A stretch of 62,375 bases of DNA. Origin: Ruminococcaceae bacterium UBA5891 (GTDB lineage Bacteria; Bacillota; Clostridia; Oscillospirales; Acutalibacteraceae). Position 1 is the stretch's first letter. Each line of letters opens with the position of its first letter. This document shows positions 42,894 through 51,511 of this stretch, piece by piece. The notes beneath the pieces were generated by a model that saw nothing but the letters and a program-made list of their open reading frames with translations, was not told the origin of the DNA and did no database searches. The stretch lies in the NCBI GenBank assembly GCA_002431945.1, contig DJET01000005.1:1-62375 (forward strand). Reading direction: 5' to 3'. The position numbers and the translations under genes are program-made.

Positions 42894-44570
42894 ATGGCAT
42901 ATTTATCTGATATTGAAATTGCGGCAAGCTGTAAATTAAAGCCCATAACCGAAATAGCAAAACGGGCGGGGATAGACGAAAAATATATCGAGCAATACGG
43001 AAGATACAAGGCTAAAGTCGACACTTCGGTTATGAAGGACGGCAGCCGCGAAAACGGCAAGCTTATACTTGTAACCGCAATAACACCCACACCCGCAGGC
43101 GAGGGCAAGACCACAACCACCATAGGCCTTGCAGACGGGCTGAGCCGTATCGGTAAAAATGTTGTTGCGGCATTGCGCGAGCCGTCTTTGGGACCAGTAT
43201 TCGGCATAAAGGGAGGAGCCGCCGGCGGCGGTTATGCCCAGGTTGTGCCTATGGAGGATATAAATCTTCATTTTACGGGCGACTTTCATGCAATAGGTGC
43301 GGCAAATAACCTGCTCGCCGCAATGCTTGATAACCACATAAAGCAGGGGAACGAGCTTAACATAGACGTGCGCAAAATAACCTGGAAGCGCTGTGTGGAT
43401 ATGAACGACCGCCAGTTAAGGTATATAACAGACGGGCTTGGCGGCGTGGCAAACGGCGTACCGCGCGAGGACGGCTTTGATATAACCGTTGCCAGTGAAA
43501 TTATGGCGGTGCTTTGTCTTTCGGATAATATAACAGACCTAAAGGAACGCCTTTCGCGTATTATTGTAGGCTATACTTATGACGATAAGCCCGTAACCTG
43601 TGCCGACCTTAAGGCGCAGGGCGCTATGGCGGCGCTTTTAAAGGACGCCGTAAAGCCTAATCTTGTGCAGACCTTAGAGGGAACGCCTGCGCTTGTTCAC
43701 GGCGGACCGTTTGCAAATATAGCGCACGGCTGTAATTCCGTAACGGCTACAAGGCTTGCGTTAAAACTCGGCGATTACGCTGTAACCGAGGCCGGCTTCG
43801 GCGCCGACCTCGGAGCGGAAAAATTCCTTGATATCAAATGCAGGGCGGCAGGGCTAAAGCCCGACGCCGTTGTTATGGTTGCAACGGTCCGCGCGCTTAA
43901 AATGCACGGCGGACTTGATAAAAAAAGCCTTGATACCGAGAATATTACGGCGCTTGAAAACGGCATACCCAACCTGTTAAGGCATATAGGCAATATTAAA
44001 AACGTTTACGGCTTGCCGTGCGTTGTGGCGTTAAACCGTTTCCCGACCGATACCGACAGGGAAATAGATTTTGTAATTAAAAAGTGTAAGGAGCTTCACG
44101 TAAACACGGTTCTTTCCACCGTTTGGGCAGAAGGCGGTAAGGGCGGCGAGGAATTGGCGCGCGAGGTTGTGCGGCTTTGCAACGAAGAAAAAAGCAACTT
44201 TACATTCGCCTATCCGCTTGAATACACAATAAAGGAAAAAATTGAAGCGGTGGTTAAAAAGGTTTACGGCGGCGACGGAATAACCGTGCTTCCGGCGGCG
44301 CAAAAGCAGATAGATAGGCTTACCGCTTTAGGCTTTGGGGGATTGCCCGTGTGCATTGCAAAAACGCAGTACAGCTTTTCGGATAACCCCTCGCTGCTCG
44401 GCGCGCCGAGCGGCTTTACCGTTACGGTTAAAAACGTTAAAATATCTGCCGGCGCGGGATTTATTGTGGTGCTTACCGGCGATATTATGACAATGCCGGG
44501 GCTGCCGAAACGCCCTGCGGCGGAAAATATAGATGTTGACGAAAACGGAAAAATAACAGGTCTGTTTTAA
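42894..44570 (+). CDS. fhs: Formate-tetrahydrofolate ligase
   Basis: It joins formate and tetrahydrofolate with ATP to make 10-formyl-THF, a one-carbon entry step. The 558-residue length is typical. Motifs are TPTPAGEGKTTTTIGLADG (P-loop) near 62, LREPSLGPVFGIKGGAAGGG near 95 and FTGDFHAIGAANNLLAA near 125. It ends VLTGDIMTMPGLPKRPAAENI as expected. A TTGACA lies at about 42833 but no convincing -10 box at proper spacing was found. No other acetogenesis gene is adjacent, so a general one-carbon role is likely. Confidence 0.97.
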   Translation: MAYLSDIEIAASCKLKPITEIAKRAGIDEKYIEQYGRYKAKVDTSVMKDGSRENGKLILVTAITPTPAGEGKTTTTIGLADGLSRIGKNVVAALREPSLGPVFGIKGGAAGGGYAQVVPMEDINLHFTGDFHAIGAANNLLAAMLDNHIKQGNELNIDVRKITWKRCVDMNDRQLRYITDGLGGVANGVPREDGFDITVASEIMAVLCLSDNITDLKERLSRIIVGYTYDDKPVTCADLKAQGAMAALLKDAVKPNLVQTLEGTPALVHGGPFANIAHGCNSVTATRLALKLGDYAVTEAGFGADLGAEKFLDIKCRAAGLKPDAVVMVATVRALKMHGGLDKKSLDTENITALENGIPNLLRHIGNIKNVYGLPCVVALNRFPTDTDREIDFVIKKCKELHVNTVLSTVWAEGGKGGEELAREVVRLCNEEKSNFTFAYPLEYTIKEKIEAVVKKVYGGDGITVLPAAQKQIDRLTALGFGGLPVCIAKTQYSFSDNPSLLGAPSGFTVTVKNVKISAGAGFIVVLTGDIMTMPGLPKRPAAENIDVDENGKITGLF

Positions 44571-44592
44571 AATGTCGAGGGGGAATATAATT

Positions 44593-45456
44593 ATGCGATA
44601 TGAGTTTTTAAGGTTTCCGGGCGGAAAGCCGAAGGCCGTAACCTTCAGTTATGACGACGGCTGCAGAGATGATATTAGGTTAGCGCAAATCGCCAACTCT
44701 TACGGAATAAAATGTACCTTTAACATAAACAGCGGGTTTATTGCGAAAAATCCGAACGAATGGCATTTAACTGCCGATGAAATTAAAAAATACATTATTG
44801 ACGCGGGCAATGAAATTGCCGTGCACGGCGAATATCACAGAGCGCCCGGCAAGCAAAGGGCAATTGAGGGAATAAAGGACGTTCTAAATTGCCGTATCGG
44901 GTTGGAAGACTTGTTCGGCGGTATAATAAGGGGTATGGCATACCCCGATACGGGTATCCGCGATTTTCATAATAATGCAAGCTATGAAAATATAAGGGGC
45001 TATCTTAAGGATCTCGGAATTGTATATTCAAGATCCTTAGGGGCAGATAACAACAGCTTCGCCTTACCGACGGATTGGTATAACTGGATACCCACCGCGC
45101 ATCACAATAACGAAAATATTATGGCGTATATTGATAAATTCATAGGTAAGCAGGGCAGCTACTGCGCCGCAAGAACGCCATGGCTCTTTTATTTATGGGG
45201 GCACAGCTATGAGTTCGGAAATGCCGGCAATTGGGAGCATTTAGAGAATATATGTAAAAAGCTATCAAACCGTGATGACGTTTGGTATGCTACCAATATA
45301 GAAATTTATGATTATGTTAACGCATATAATTCGCTGATTCACAGTGCGGACGGCAGCGTGGTATATAATCCTACGCTTTGTGACGTTTGGTTTGATATAG
45401 ACGAAACCGAATATTGCGTTAAAAGCGGCGAAACGATAAAAATTGCAATAAAATAA
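44593..45456 (+). CDS. NodB-type polysaccharide deacetylase family protein
   Basis: GAGGGGG lies 8 bases before ATG 44593, so the ATG at 44572 is unlikely. The NodB motifs are VTFSYDDGCRDD near 18 (metal and catalytic Asp pair) and the metal His pair in EIAVHGEYHRAPG near 80. WLFYLWGHSYEF near 200 fits the later motifs. There is no signal peptide, which is unusual for an envelope enzyme; a cytoplasmic amidohydrolase acting on an acetylated sugar is possible. The gene lies 22 bases after fhs and ends at a terminator. Confidence 0.85.
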   Translation: MRYEFLRFPGGKPKAVTFSYDDGCRDDIRLAQIANSYGIKCTFNINSGFIAKNPNEWHLTADEIKKYIIDAGNEIAVHGEYHRAPGKQRAIEGIKDVLNCRIGLEDLFGGIIRGMAYPDTGIRDFHNNASYENIRGYLKDLGIVYSRSLGADNNSFALPTDWYNWIPTAHHNNENIMAYIDKFIGKQGSYCAARTPWLFYLWGHSYEFGNAGNWEHLENICKKLSNRDDVWYATNIEIYDYVNAYNSLIHSADGSVVYNPTLCDVWFDIDETEYCVKSGETIKIAIK

Positions 45457-45480
45457 GAGCGGCGTTCGCCGCTCTTATTT
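45455..45480 (+). terminator. Rho-independent terminator
   Basis: AAGAGCGGCG and CGCCGCTCTT form a perfect 10-bp stem around TT, then ATTTTATTT. It overlaps the preceding stop codon. Confidence 0.9.
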
Positions 45481-45539
45481 TATTTAAGCATATTTATATA
45501 TGTTGTTTCGGGCGCAAAGCGCGAAGAACCCGTATTTCC

Positions 45540-45645
45540 TTAAAAGAGGAACGGATTGCCGCAGCCGTTTACACGGCTTCGCAATGACAGGGGTGTGGAA
45601 AACTTATTCCGCGCGCCTTTCGGCACTCGCAATGACAGCTATATA
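45540..45645. repeat. Interspersed GGATTGCC...CGCAATGACA repeat
   Basis: GGATTGCCGCAGCCG at 45552 and CGGCTTCGCAATGACA at 45580 form an imperfect hairpin. A second, partial copy ends CGGCACTCGCAATGACA near 45640. This pattern is widespread in intergenic spaces of many bacteria, including Clostridia, as a short palindromic repeat. It is non-coding, and no second locus was seen in the window. Confidence 0.6.
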
Positions 45646-45678
45646 AGCAAACAAAAAACTAAGCCTTTCGCTCTTATT

Positions 45679-46185
45679 CTATTGCAAAACCGTAACATTT
45701 TTAAATAAAACGCAAAATCCCGTTCTCTCGTCCTTTGCGGATATAGGAAGCCCCGTAGCGCCCAAATACATACGGTATTTTAATTTTTCGCCGTTGCTTT
45801 CGGTATAATAGCAGTCGTTTTCGGCTGTAACCTCGGCGTTTTCACCGGCGGCGTCGTTTAATATTTTATAAAGGTAAGAGCAGGCAATTCCGTCGGGAAC
45901 CGAAGAAATATCGTACTTATATTCAAGCCCGTTATATTTTGCCGTAACGCCGCTTTCACTGAAATGCAGCATAAGACCGTTTAATGCGTCGGGTGCGGTA
46001 AAGGCAATAACAGTATCGCCGTTTTTGCTTACTGTTACAAGCGCGGTATAGCTTTCGTTATAGTATGTAAGCTCTGCCGTAAAGCTTATTCCCCTTGTTA
46101 CGGGGGTAATATGCGCGGCTTTACTGCAAGAGCAGAATACGGCAATAACGCTTAAAACCGTAATAAGCAAAAAAGTTTTTTTCAA
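45679..46185 (-). CDS. Small secreted lipoprotein
   Basis: The start is TTG at 46185, with AAGGAG 9 bases upstream overlapping the end of the preceding gene. The signal peptide ends VFCSC, so Cys18 or Cys20 is the lipidation site. The mature protein of about 150 residues is beta-rich: SFTAELTYYNESYTALVTVS, then TAKYNGLEYKYDIS. This resembles small lipoproteins that fold like LolA or outer-sheet beta structures. No enzyme motif is seen. It is the last gene of a three-gene minus-strand operon. Confidence 0.7.
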   Translation of the reverse strand: MKKTFLLITVLSVIAVFCSCSKAAHITPVTRGISFTAELTYYNESYTALVTVSKNGDTVIAFTAPDALNGLMLHFSESGVTAKYNGLEYKYDISSVPDGIACSYLYKILNDAAGENAEVTAENDCYYTESNGEKLKYRMYLGATGLPISAKDERTGFCVLFKNVTVLQ

Positions 46186-46200
46186 ACAGAAGCGCTCCTT

Positions 46201-47634
46201 TTAAAGCTCCTCGATAATATCGGTCGGCAGCATAGCGCGTTCGCCGCGGCGAAGCGCCGCCTTATCGCCTGCTTCGCCGTGCAGATAAACGGCGTACTTT
46301 GCGGCGCTTTCGGGCGAAAAGCCTTGGGCTAAAAGCGAAACCGTAATTCCCGAAAGCACGTCGCCGCTGCCGCCGCAAGCCATACCGGGGTTTCCCGTAA
46401 GATTAAATGTGATTTCACCGTTCGGCAAGGCTATTATCGTGTTTGCGCCCTTAAGCACCAATATGCAGCCGTATTCTTTTGCAAAGCCGCGTGCAATGCT
46501 TACACGGTCTGCTTCAACCTCTTTGGCGGTAACGCCCAAAAGCCTTGCCATTTCACCGGGGTGCGGCGTTAATATAACGGGAGCTTTTGTGTTTTTAATA
46601 ATATCTATGCTGTTTGCAATCGCGTTTATGCCATCGGCGTCTATCACAATAGGAATTTCGGCGGTTTTAAGCAGCTCTTTAACCAAATATTCTGTTTCGC
46701 TGTTATTGCCGCTGCCGGGACCTGCAAGCACGGCGTCGGCTTTGTTAAGCAATGCTTTTATATTTAAATCCGCAGTGCCGTTTTGCTTTATCGGAACGCA
46801 CACTGCCTCAGGTACGGCGGCGGTAAACGGTGCGTATATGCTTTCGCTTAATACAGCCTTTGTTATTCCTGCGCCGCTTCTAAGCGCGGCGCGCGCCGCA
46901 AGCACAGCAGCTCCCGCATAGCCGTAGCTGCCGCAAAACAGCAAAGCCGTACCGTAGGTTCCCTTATGGGAATTATGCCTTCGTTTTTTAAATTCGGGCT
47001 TTTGCGTTGTTGAAAATGTGCTGTCGATAGGCTTTACGCCTATATCCGCAACCGATACCTCGCCGCAGTAGTCCGAGCCCTCTGGCAGAACAAAGCATGG
47101 TTTAAGGGCTATAAACGTAACGGTAAGGTCGGCGCAAAACGCCGCGCCTAAAACCCTGCCCGTATCCGCCTCTACGCCCGACGGAATATCTACGGCAATT
47201 TTTACGGCGTTTAGGGAGTTAACTTTATTTATAAGCTCTTCGGCGTTTTCGTTAAGCCTCCTGTTAAGACCTATTCCGAAAAGCGCGTCTATAACAATAT
47301 CGCAGTTTTCCGTTTCAAGGCGCTCACTTACGTTAACCGTACCCAATTTCCCGTAATAAAAGGCGGCGTTTTCCGTTTTGGGCGTGCCGAACGGCGTTAC
47401 AACGTTTACGGCGGCGCCGTTTTCGCTTAATTCCTTTGCGATAACAAAGCCGTCGCCCCCATTGTTTCCGCTGCCGCAAAGCACGGTTATGCGCTTATTT
47501 AAAACGCTGTATTTTTGCATTATAATTTCGGCGGCGGCGCGGCCTGTGTTAAGCATAAGCTCTTTTAAAGAAAAAGCGCCGCTTTTAACGGCGTTTTCCT
47601 CCGATTCTCTTATAAGCTCGGCATTAAGTATCAT
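46201..47634 (-). CDS. nnr: Bifunctional NAD(P)HX epimerase / dehydratase
   Basis: It repairs hydrated NAD(P)H. The N-terminal YjeF-type epimerase domain (about 1-205) has VLCGSGNNGGDGFVIA near 50 and DALFGIGLNRRLNE near 115. The C-terminal ADP-dependent dehydratase domain has KGTYGTALLFCGSYGYAGAA near 225, PGSGNNSETEYLVKELL, VILTPHPGEMARLLG near 355 and the ATP/ADP loop NPGMACGGSGDVLSG near 418. The length of 477 is normal for the fused form. The ribosome site (AAGG) is modest, and the gene lies 14 bases downstream of its operon partner. Confidence 0.95.
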   Translation of the reverse strand: MILNAELIRESEENAVKSGAFSLKELMLNTGRAAAEIIMQKYSVLNKRITVLCGSGNNGGDGFVIAKELSENGAAVNVVTPFGTPKTENAAFYYGKLGTVNVSERLETENCDIVIDALFGIGLNRRLNENAEELINKVNSLNAVKIAVDIPSGVEADTGRVLGAAFCADLTVTFIALKPCFVLPEGSDYCGEVSVADIGVKPIDSTFSTTQKPEFKKRRHNSHKGTYGTALLFCGSYGYAGAAVLAARAALRSGAGITKAVLSESIYAPFTAAVPEAVCVPIKQNGTADLNIKALLNKADAVLAGPGSGNNSETEYLVKELLKTAEIPIVIDADGINAIANSIDIIKNTKAPVILTPHPGEMARLLGVTAKEVEADRVSIARGFAKEYGCILVLKGANTIIALPNGEITFNLTGNPGMACGGSGDVLSGITVSLLAQGFSPESAAKYAVYLHGEAGDKAALRRGERAMLPTDIIEEL

Positions 47635-47648
47635 ACCTTAAAACTCCC

Positions 47649-48161
47649 TTACTTAAAGGCGCTGTTTGCTATAAATTTAGGCACAAACTTTACAATTGCG
47701 CCGCGCACACGCTCGTCCGGTGCAAAGATAAGATAAGAAGTGCCCTTACCCTCGGTAGAGGAAACCATAAGATACGCCTCAGGGTCGTTTAAATTGCAGG
47801 CGGTAACAATTTCCTTTGAATTGACCGAGGAAAGAAGACCTTGATTAAATTTTTCAAGCCTTGAAACGGTGGCAAGTTCAAACGAAAGCACGCGCTTTCT
47901 TGAGCTTTTATTTATAATTTTATCAATATCCATGGTTCCGTTGGTTACAATATATTCATACTCTACATTAAAGCGGCAGCTTAGCTTAAAGGCTCCGAAA
48001 AGCGCGCCCGCTATAAGTAAAAATGAAAAAGAACCTAAATATCCCATAAACAGCACAAGCAAAAAGCATATTATAAATGCAAGCAGCCAAATGCCGGTTA
48101 TTGCGGCAATATCCTTGCCTGATTTTTTTACCGCTGTTATTTGTTCAAAAAACGTATCCAT
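47649..48161 (-). CDS. Small membrane protein, DUF6106-like
   Basis: GAGGAG lies 7 bases before the ATG at 48161, so the longer frame to 48230 is rejected. The 170-residue protein has two membrane helices (IAAITGIWLLAFIICFLLVL and then SFLLIAGALFGAFKL) near 20-75. A cytoplasmic beta-rich tail resembling a PH-like fold follows (VEYEYIVTNGTMDIDKIIN). I recall a similar DUF6106 family, without certainty. It leads the operon with the NAD(P)HX repair gene and a lipoprotein. Confidence 0.65.
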   Translation of the reverse strand: MDTFFEQITAVKKSGKDIAAITGIWLLAFIICFLLVLFMGYLGSFSFLLIAGALFGAFKLSCRFNVEYEYIVTNGTMDIDKIINKSSRKRVLSFELATVSRLEKFNQGLLSSVNSKEIVTACNLNDPEAYLMVSSTEGKGTSYLIFAPDERVRGAIVKFVPKFIANSAFK

Positions 48162-48224
48162 GTCATATCTCCTCAAATAAAGTAATATAATTACACATAC
48201 ATTATATACCAAAATGTATTGTAC

Positions 48225-48253
48225 TTGCAATATTTTTTGTTTTGTTATATAAT
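48225..48253 (+). promoter_or_regulatory. Promoter of the PqqD-ABC pair
   Basis: TTGCAA (48225-48230) and TATAAT (48248-48253) with a 17-base spacer. The region also separates the divergent minus-strand operon. Confidence 0.78.
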
Positions 48254-48288
48254 AAATTTACCTTTTATTAACAAGTGAGGTGCTTAAA

Positions 48289-48546
48289 TTGCATATTAAA
48301 GACGGATTTACGGTTAAAAACCTGCAGGGTCAGATGACGGTTGTTGCGGAAAAGGGAATTGACAATACCATTGTGTTAACCGAAACGGCGTTGTTTTTAT
48401 GGAAAATGCTTGAAAACGGAAACCCCACAAAAAGCGAGATGTTAAACGCGCTGCTCGATAATTTTGAAATTTCAACGGTATTGGCGCTCGGAGATATAGA
48501 CGTATTTTTAAGAACGATGAGGGAAAACGGAATAATTGAGGAATGA
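48289..48546 (+). CDS. PqqD-like small protein
   Basis: TTG 48289 is preferred, with GTGAGG 8 bases upstream; GTG 48280 is an alternative. The 85-residue protein fits the PqqD / RiPP-recognition-element fold: three short strands (GFTVKNLQGQMTVVAE), then helices with ALFLWKMLENGNPTKSEML and a winged-helix end. PqqD proteins bind leader peptides and present them to modifying enzymes or exporters. It overlaps the ABC transporter start by 4 bases (ATGA), so the two are coupled. No precursor, radical SAM or peptidase gene is adjacent. Confidence 0.78.
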   Translation: MHIKDGFTVKNLQGQMTVVAEKGIDNTIVLTETALFLWKMLENGNPTKSEMLNALLDNFEISTVLALGDIDVFLRTMRENGIIEE

Positions 48547-50204
48547 AAAAGGAAAACAATAAGGCAACCTTAAAATGGATATATGCGCGCACAAAAAGGT
48601 TCTTGCCCGCGGTTGCGGTAACATCTTTAATTTCCGCGTTTACGGCGGTAAGCTATGTGTTGCTTGCGCTTATTACAAAGCGTGTGCTCGACATTGCAAC
48701 AAAGGACGCCGCCGGCTGTCTTGCGGCGGCGGGAACCGCGCTTTTTGCCGTAATTGCGGTGCAGGTGATATTAAGCGCCTGTCAGTCGCTTTTAAACGCA
48801 TATGTAAACGGAAGGCTTACGCTTTCGCTTCGCAGCTATCTTTTTACACTGATATGCCGCAAAAGGTATTCGCAGATTTCACGCTATCACTCAGGCGATA
48901 TATTAAACCGCCTTACCTCCGATGTCGACGTGGTTGTATCAAGCTCGGTCTCGATTATACCGAGCGTTGTTTCAACCGTTGCAAAAATAACGGCGGGCAT
49001 CGGCGCAATGATTTTTATGAATCCGATAATCGCGGCGGTGATATTGGTTTTGGGAATTACCGTTCCCGCAATAGGCAGGGCAATAAACAAAAAGTATAAA
49101 TATATGCATAAGGAGTGTCAGCGAACCGAGGGTAAAACGCGCTCGTTTATGCAGGAATGCTTTGAAAACATAGTGGTTATTAAATCCTTTGCAAGCGAAA
49201 AGCCGTTTGTTAAAAGGCTTACTGTGTTTATGGAGGATAATTTCCGCCTTAAAATAAAAAGAACGGGAATTTCTGTTTTGGCTTCTATATGCCTGTATAC
49301 GTTTTTTACCGCGGGCTATTATGCGGTGCTTTTGTGGGGAGCGGGCGGTCTTGCCGCAGGCACGCTTACATACGGTACGCTTATGGCGTTTTTGCAGCTT
49401 ATTTCGCAGCTCAGGGCGCCGCTGCAAAACGTTTCGGGAATACTGCCGCAGTATTATTCCGCCTTAGCCTCTGCGGAAAGGCTTATTGAGCTTGAAAAAC
49501 CCGAAGACGAAAAGCCGCCGCTTGAAAAGGAAAGCGCTGACAGGCTTAAGGATAATTTTGAAAGCCTTGAAATAAACGGGCTTTGCTTCGGCTACGGCAG
49601 AGAGGCTGTGATTGAAGATTGCAGCTTTAAAATAGAAAAAAATAAAATAACCGCTGTAACCGGAGAATCCGGCAGCGGCAAAAGTACTTTGTTTAAGCTT
49701 ATTTTAGGGCTTTATTCGCCCACTGCCGGCAGTATTACCGTAAACGGCAAAATCCCTGTCGACGCTTCTGTCCGCGGGCTTTTTGCATATGTTCCGCAGG
49801 GTAATATGGTGCTTTCGGGCACGGTTAGGGATAACATAACCCTTTGTAACCCTGAGGTTGACGAAGAAAGGCTTATAAGCGCGGCAAAGGCGGCAGAAAT
49901 ATACGACTATATTTCGTCGCTGCCCGATGGGTTTGATACGGTGCTTTCCGAGCGCGGCGCAGGCCTTTCGGAGGGGCAGATACAGCGCATATCGATAGCG
50001 CGCGCACTGCTTACCGAAGCGCCGGTCTTACTGCTCGACGAGGCGACAAGCGCCCTTGACGAGACTACCGAAACGCGCGTGCTTGAAAATATTAAGGCTA
50101 TGAGCGCTAAAACGGTTGTATTTATAACCCACCGCAATACAAGCCTTAAGGTATGCGACCGCATAATACGGGTTGAAAATAAAAAATTTGCCGCCTTGAA
50201 ATGA
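48543..50204 (+). CDS. ABC exporter, fused permease-ATPase
   Basis: The 553-residue half-transporter has six N-terminal helices (to about 310) and an ATPase with Walker A TGESGSGKSTLFKLIL, Q-loop VPQGNMVLSGTV, signature LSEGQIQRISIARAL and Walker B PVLLLDEATSALD, switch His in FITHRN. There is no N-terminal peptidase domain, so if it exports a peptide another protease would cut the leader. It is probably a homodimer. The coupled PqqD-like gene suggests a peptide substrate; lipids or drugs are alternatives. Confidence 0.9.
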   Translation: MKKENNKATLKWIYARTKRFLPAVAVTSLISAFTAVSYVLLALITKRVLDIATKDAAGCLAAAGTALFAVIAVQVILSACQSLLNAYVNGRLTLSLRSYLFTLICRKRYSQISRYHSGDILNRLTSDVDVVVSSSVSIIPSVVSTVAKITAGIGAMIFMNPIIAAVILVLGITVPAIGRAINKKYKYMHKECQRTEGKTRSFMQECFENIVVIKSFASEKPFVKRLTVFMEDNFRLKIKRTGISVLASICLYTFFTAGYYAVLLWGAGGLAAGTLTYGTLMAFLQLISQLRAPLQNVSGILPQYYSALASAERLIELEKPEDEKPPLEKESADRLKDNFESLEINGLCFGYGREAVIEDCSFKIEKNKITAVTGESGSGKSTLFKLILGLYSPTAGSITVNGKIPVDASVRGLFAYVPQGNMVLSGTVRDNITLCNPEVDEERLISAAKAAEIYDYISSLPDGFDTVLSERGAGLSEGQIQRISIARALLTEAPVLLLDEATSALDETTETRVLENIKAMSAKTVVFITHRNTSLKVCDRIIRVENKKFAALK

Positions 50205-50217
50205 CGGCAATTTTTTA
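50181..50217. terminator. Bidirectional terminator between convergent genes
   Basis: TTGCCG and CGGCAA form the stem, flanked by an A run on the left and a T run on the right. It therefore serves both the ABC exporter gene and the minus-strand LysR gene. Confidence 0.85.
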
Positions 50218-50221
50218 TACC

Positions 50222-51100
50222 CTATAATCCGCATATCATACGTTCAAGCTCCTTTGCCGCTATGCTAAGCGGTTTATCCTTTCTTTTAATAACCGCTATA
50301 CTGCGTTCGGGTATTGTTTCCTTAAGGTCTATAATTGCGGCGTTATTGCTGTCTTTCACAAATTCCTTCGGTACAAAGCCTATACCGAGGTCCGCCTCTA
50401 CAAGGGGCAGTATCTGGTCGGCGGTAAAGGCTTCAATATCGGGCTTGAAGGCAAGCCCGTAATCGGCAAAAAGACCCGAATAAAAGGAAAACGACATGGT
50501 ATCGCGCCCTAATGAAATTAAGGGGAATTTCACCAATTCGGCAAGCGAGACCTTTTTGCCTAAAAGCTCTGAAAAAAACGGCGAGCATACCGCAACCTCG
50601 TTTACGGAGCCGACCTTTTTTGCCGTGAGCGACGGCGAGCCCGCGGCGGGCGCGGTTACTACCGCAATATCGGCGGCGCCGTCCTTTAAGGCGGCAACGG
50701 CCTGCGGCGTTGTGTGATTGCTTACCCTTATGTGTATATGCGGGTACAGCGTGCGGTATTTTTTCAAAATGGGCAGCAGCAGGCATCTCAGAGCCACCTC
50801 GCTTGCGGCAATGTATACGCTGCCGCCGTTTAAGCTACGGCTTTCGGATATTTCCTCCTCCGCCGCCTCAATATGCTCAAATGCGGCGCTTATATGCCTG
50901 TAAAGCTTTTCCCCCTCAGGCGTAAGCTTCATTCCGCGGTTATTCCGCGTGAAAAGCGAGCAGCCGAGCGAATTTTCCAAATTCTTTATTATCCGTGTAA
51001 GGTTCGGCTGGTTATTTATAAGCAGCTTTGCCGCTTTGGTTATGTTACCGTATTTTGCAATATAATAGAATACTTTGTAATAATCGTAGCTGATATTCAC
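50222..51100 (-). CDS. LysR-family transcriptional regulator
   Basis: GTG at 51100 is preferred over ATG 51136 because AGAGGGA ends 4 bases upstream and the frame then begins directly at the HTH. The winged HTH is YYKVFYYIAKYGNITKAAKLL through LTRIIKNLENSLGCSLFTR; the effector domain of about 200 residues follows. LysR proteins commonly act on a divergent neighbour through T-N11-A sites; here a 12-bp inverted repeat sits in the intergenic space, and the YoaK-like pair is divergent. The effector is unknown. Confidence 0.92.
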   Translation of the reverse strand: MNISYDYYKVFYYIAKYGNITKAAKLLINNQPNLTRIIKNLENSLGCSLFTRNNRGMKLTPEGEKLYRHISAAFEHIEAAEEEISESRSLNGGSVYIAASEVALRCLLLPILKKYRTLYPHIHIRVSNHTTPQAVAALKDGAADIAVVTAPAAGSPSLTAKKVGSVNEVAVCSPFFSELLGKKVSLAELVKFPLISLGRDTMSFSFYSGLFADYGLAFKPDIEAFTADQILPLVEADLGIGFVPKEFVKDSNNAAIIDLKETIPERSIAVIKRKDKPLSIAAKELERMICGL

Positions 51101-51133
51101 ATTATCCCTCTTTGCTATATTATTATCGTATCG

Positions 51134-51167
51134 CAAATATATGTATTATGTATTTTACATATATTTG
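51134..51167. promoter_or_regulatory. 12-bp inverted repeat, LysR operator candidate
   Basis: CAAATATATGTA (51134-51145) and TACATATATTTG (51156-51167) are perfect inverted copies with a 10-base spacer. The right arm overlaps the -35 box of the divergent promoter. Confidence 0.75.
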
Positions 51168-51182
51168 TAAAACAATTATAAT
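51154..51182 (+). promoter_or_regulatory. Promoter of the YoaK-like gene pair
   Basis: TTTACA (51154-51159) and TATAAT (51177-51182), spacer 17. The -35 box is within the inverted repeat, so LysR binding would touch it. Confidence 0.75.
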
Positions 51183-51235
51183 ATTAAGGCTTGGAAAAGT
51201 CAATATGTATGAACGCTTAAAAGGGGACGATTTTT

Positions 51236-51511
51236 ATGGCGGATTGTTTTGAAGCCGCAATGTGCGTTATGCTTGATACGGCCGTATTCTTTATAATGCT
51301 TAATGTAATTAAGAATAACGGCAAAAATGAGGCGTTCGGGCGTCTTGCGGCATTGACCTTCGGCACGGGCTTTTTAACAGGGCTTGCGGCAAAATTCATT
51401 TCGGGCGGCAGCGCTGTTATTATATGCCTTTACGCGCTTGGTTTTATGCTTTCGTATGCGGCGTTTGTTTTTTCGGTTCCGGAAAAGAGGAAACGCAATG
51501 ATTGCCGTTAA
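51236..51511 (+). CDS. Small three-helix membrane protein
   Basis: AAAAGGGGA lies before ATG. The 91-residue protein is hydrophobic, with about three helices (CVMLDTAVFFIMLNVI, then ALTFGTGFLTGLAAKF, then VIICLYALGFMLSYAAFVF). No family is recognised. It overlaps the following YoaK-like gene by 14 bases, so the two are translated together. It may assist that protein. Confidence 0.7.
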   Translation: MADCFEAAMCVMLDTAVFFIMLNVIKNNGKNEAFGRLAALTFGTGFLTGLAAKFISGGSAVIICLYALGFMLSYAAFVFSVPEKRKRNDCR

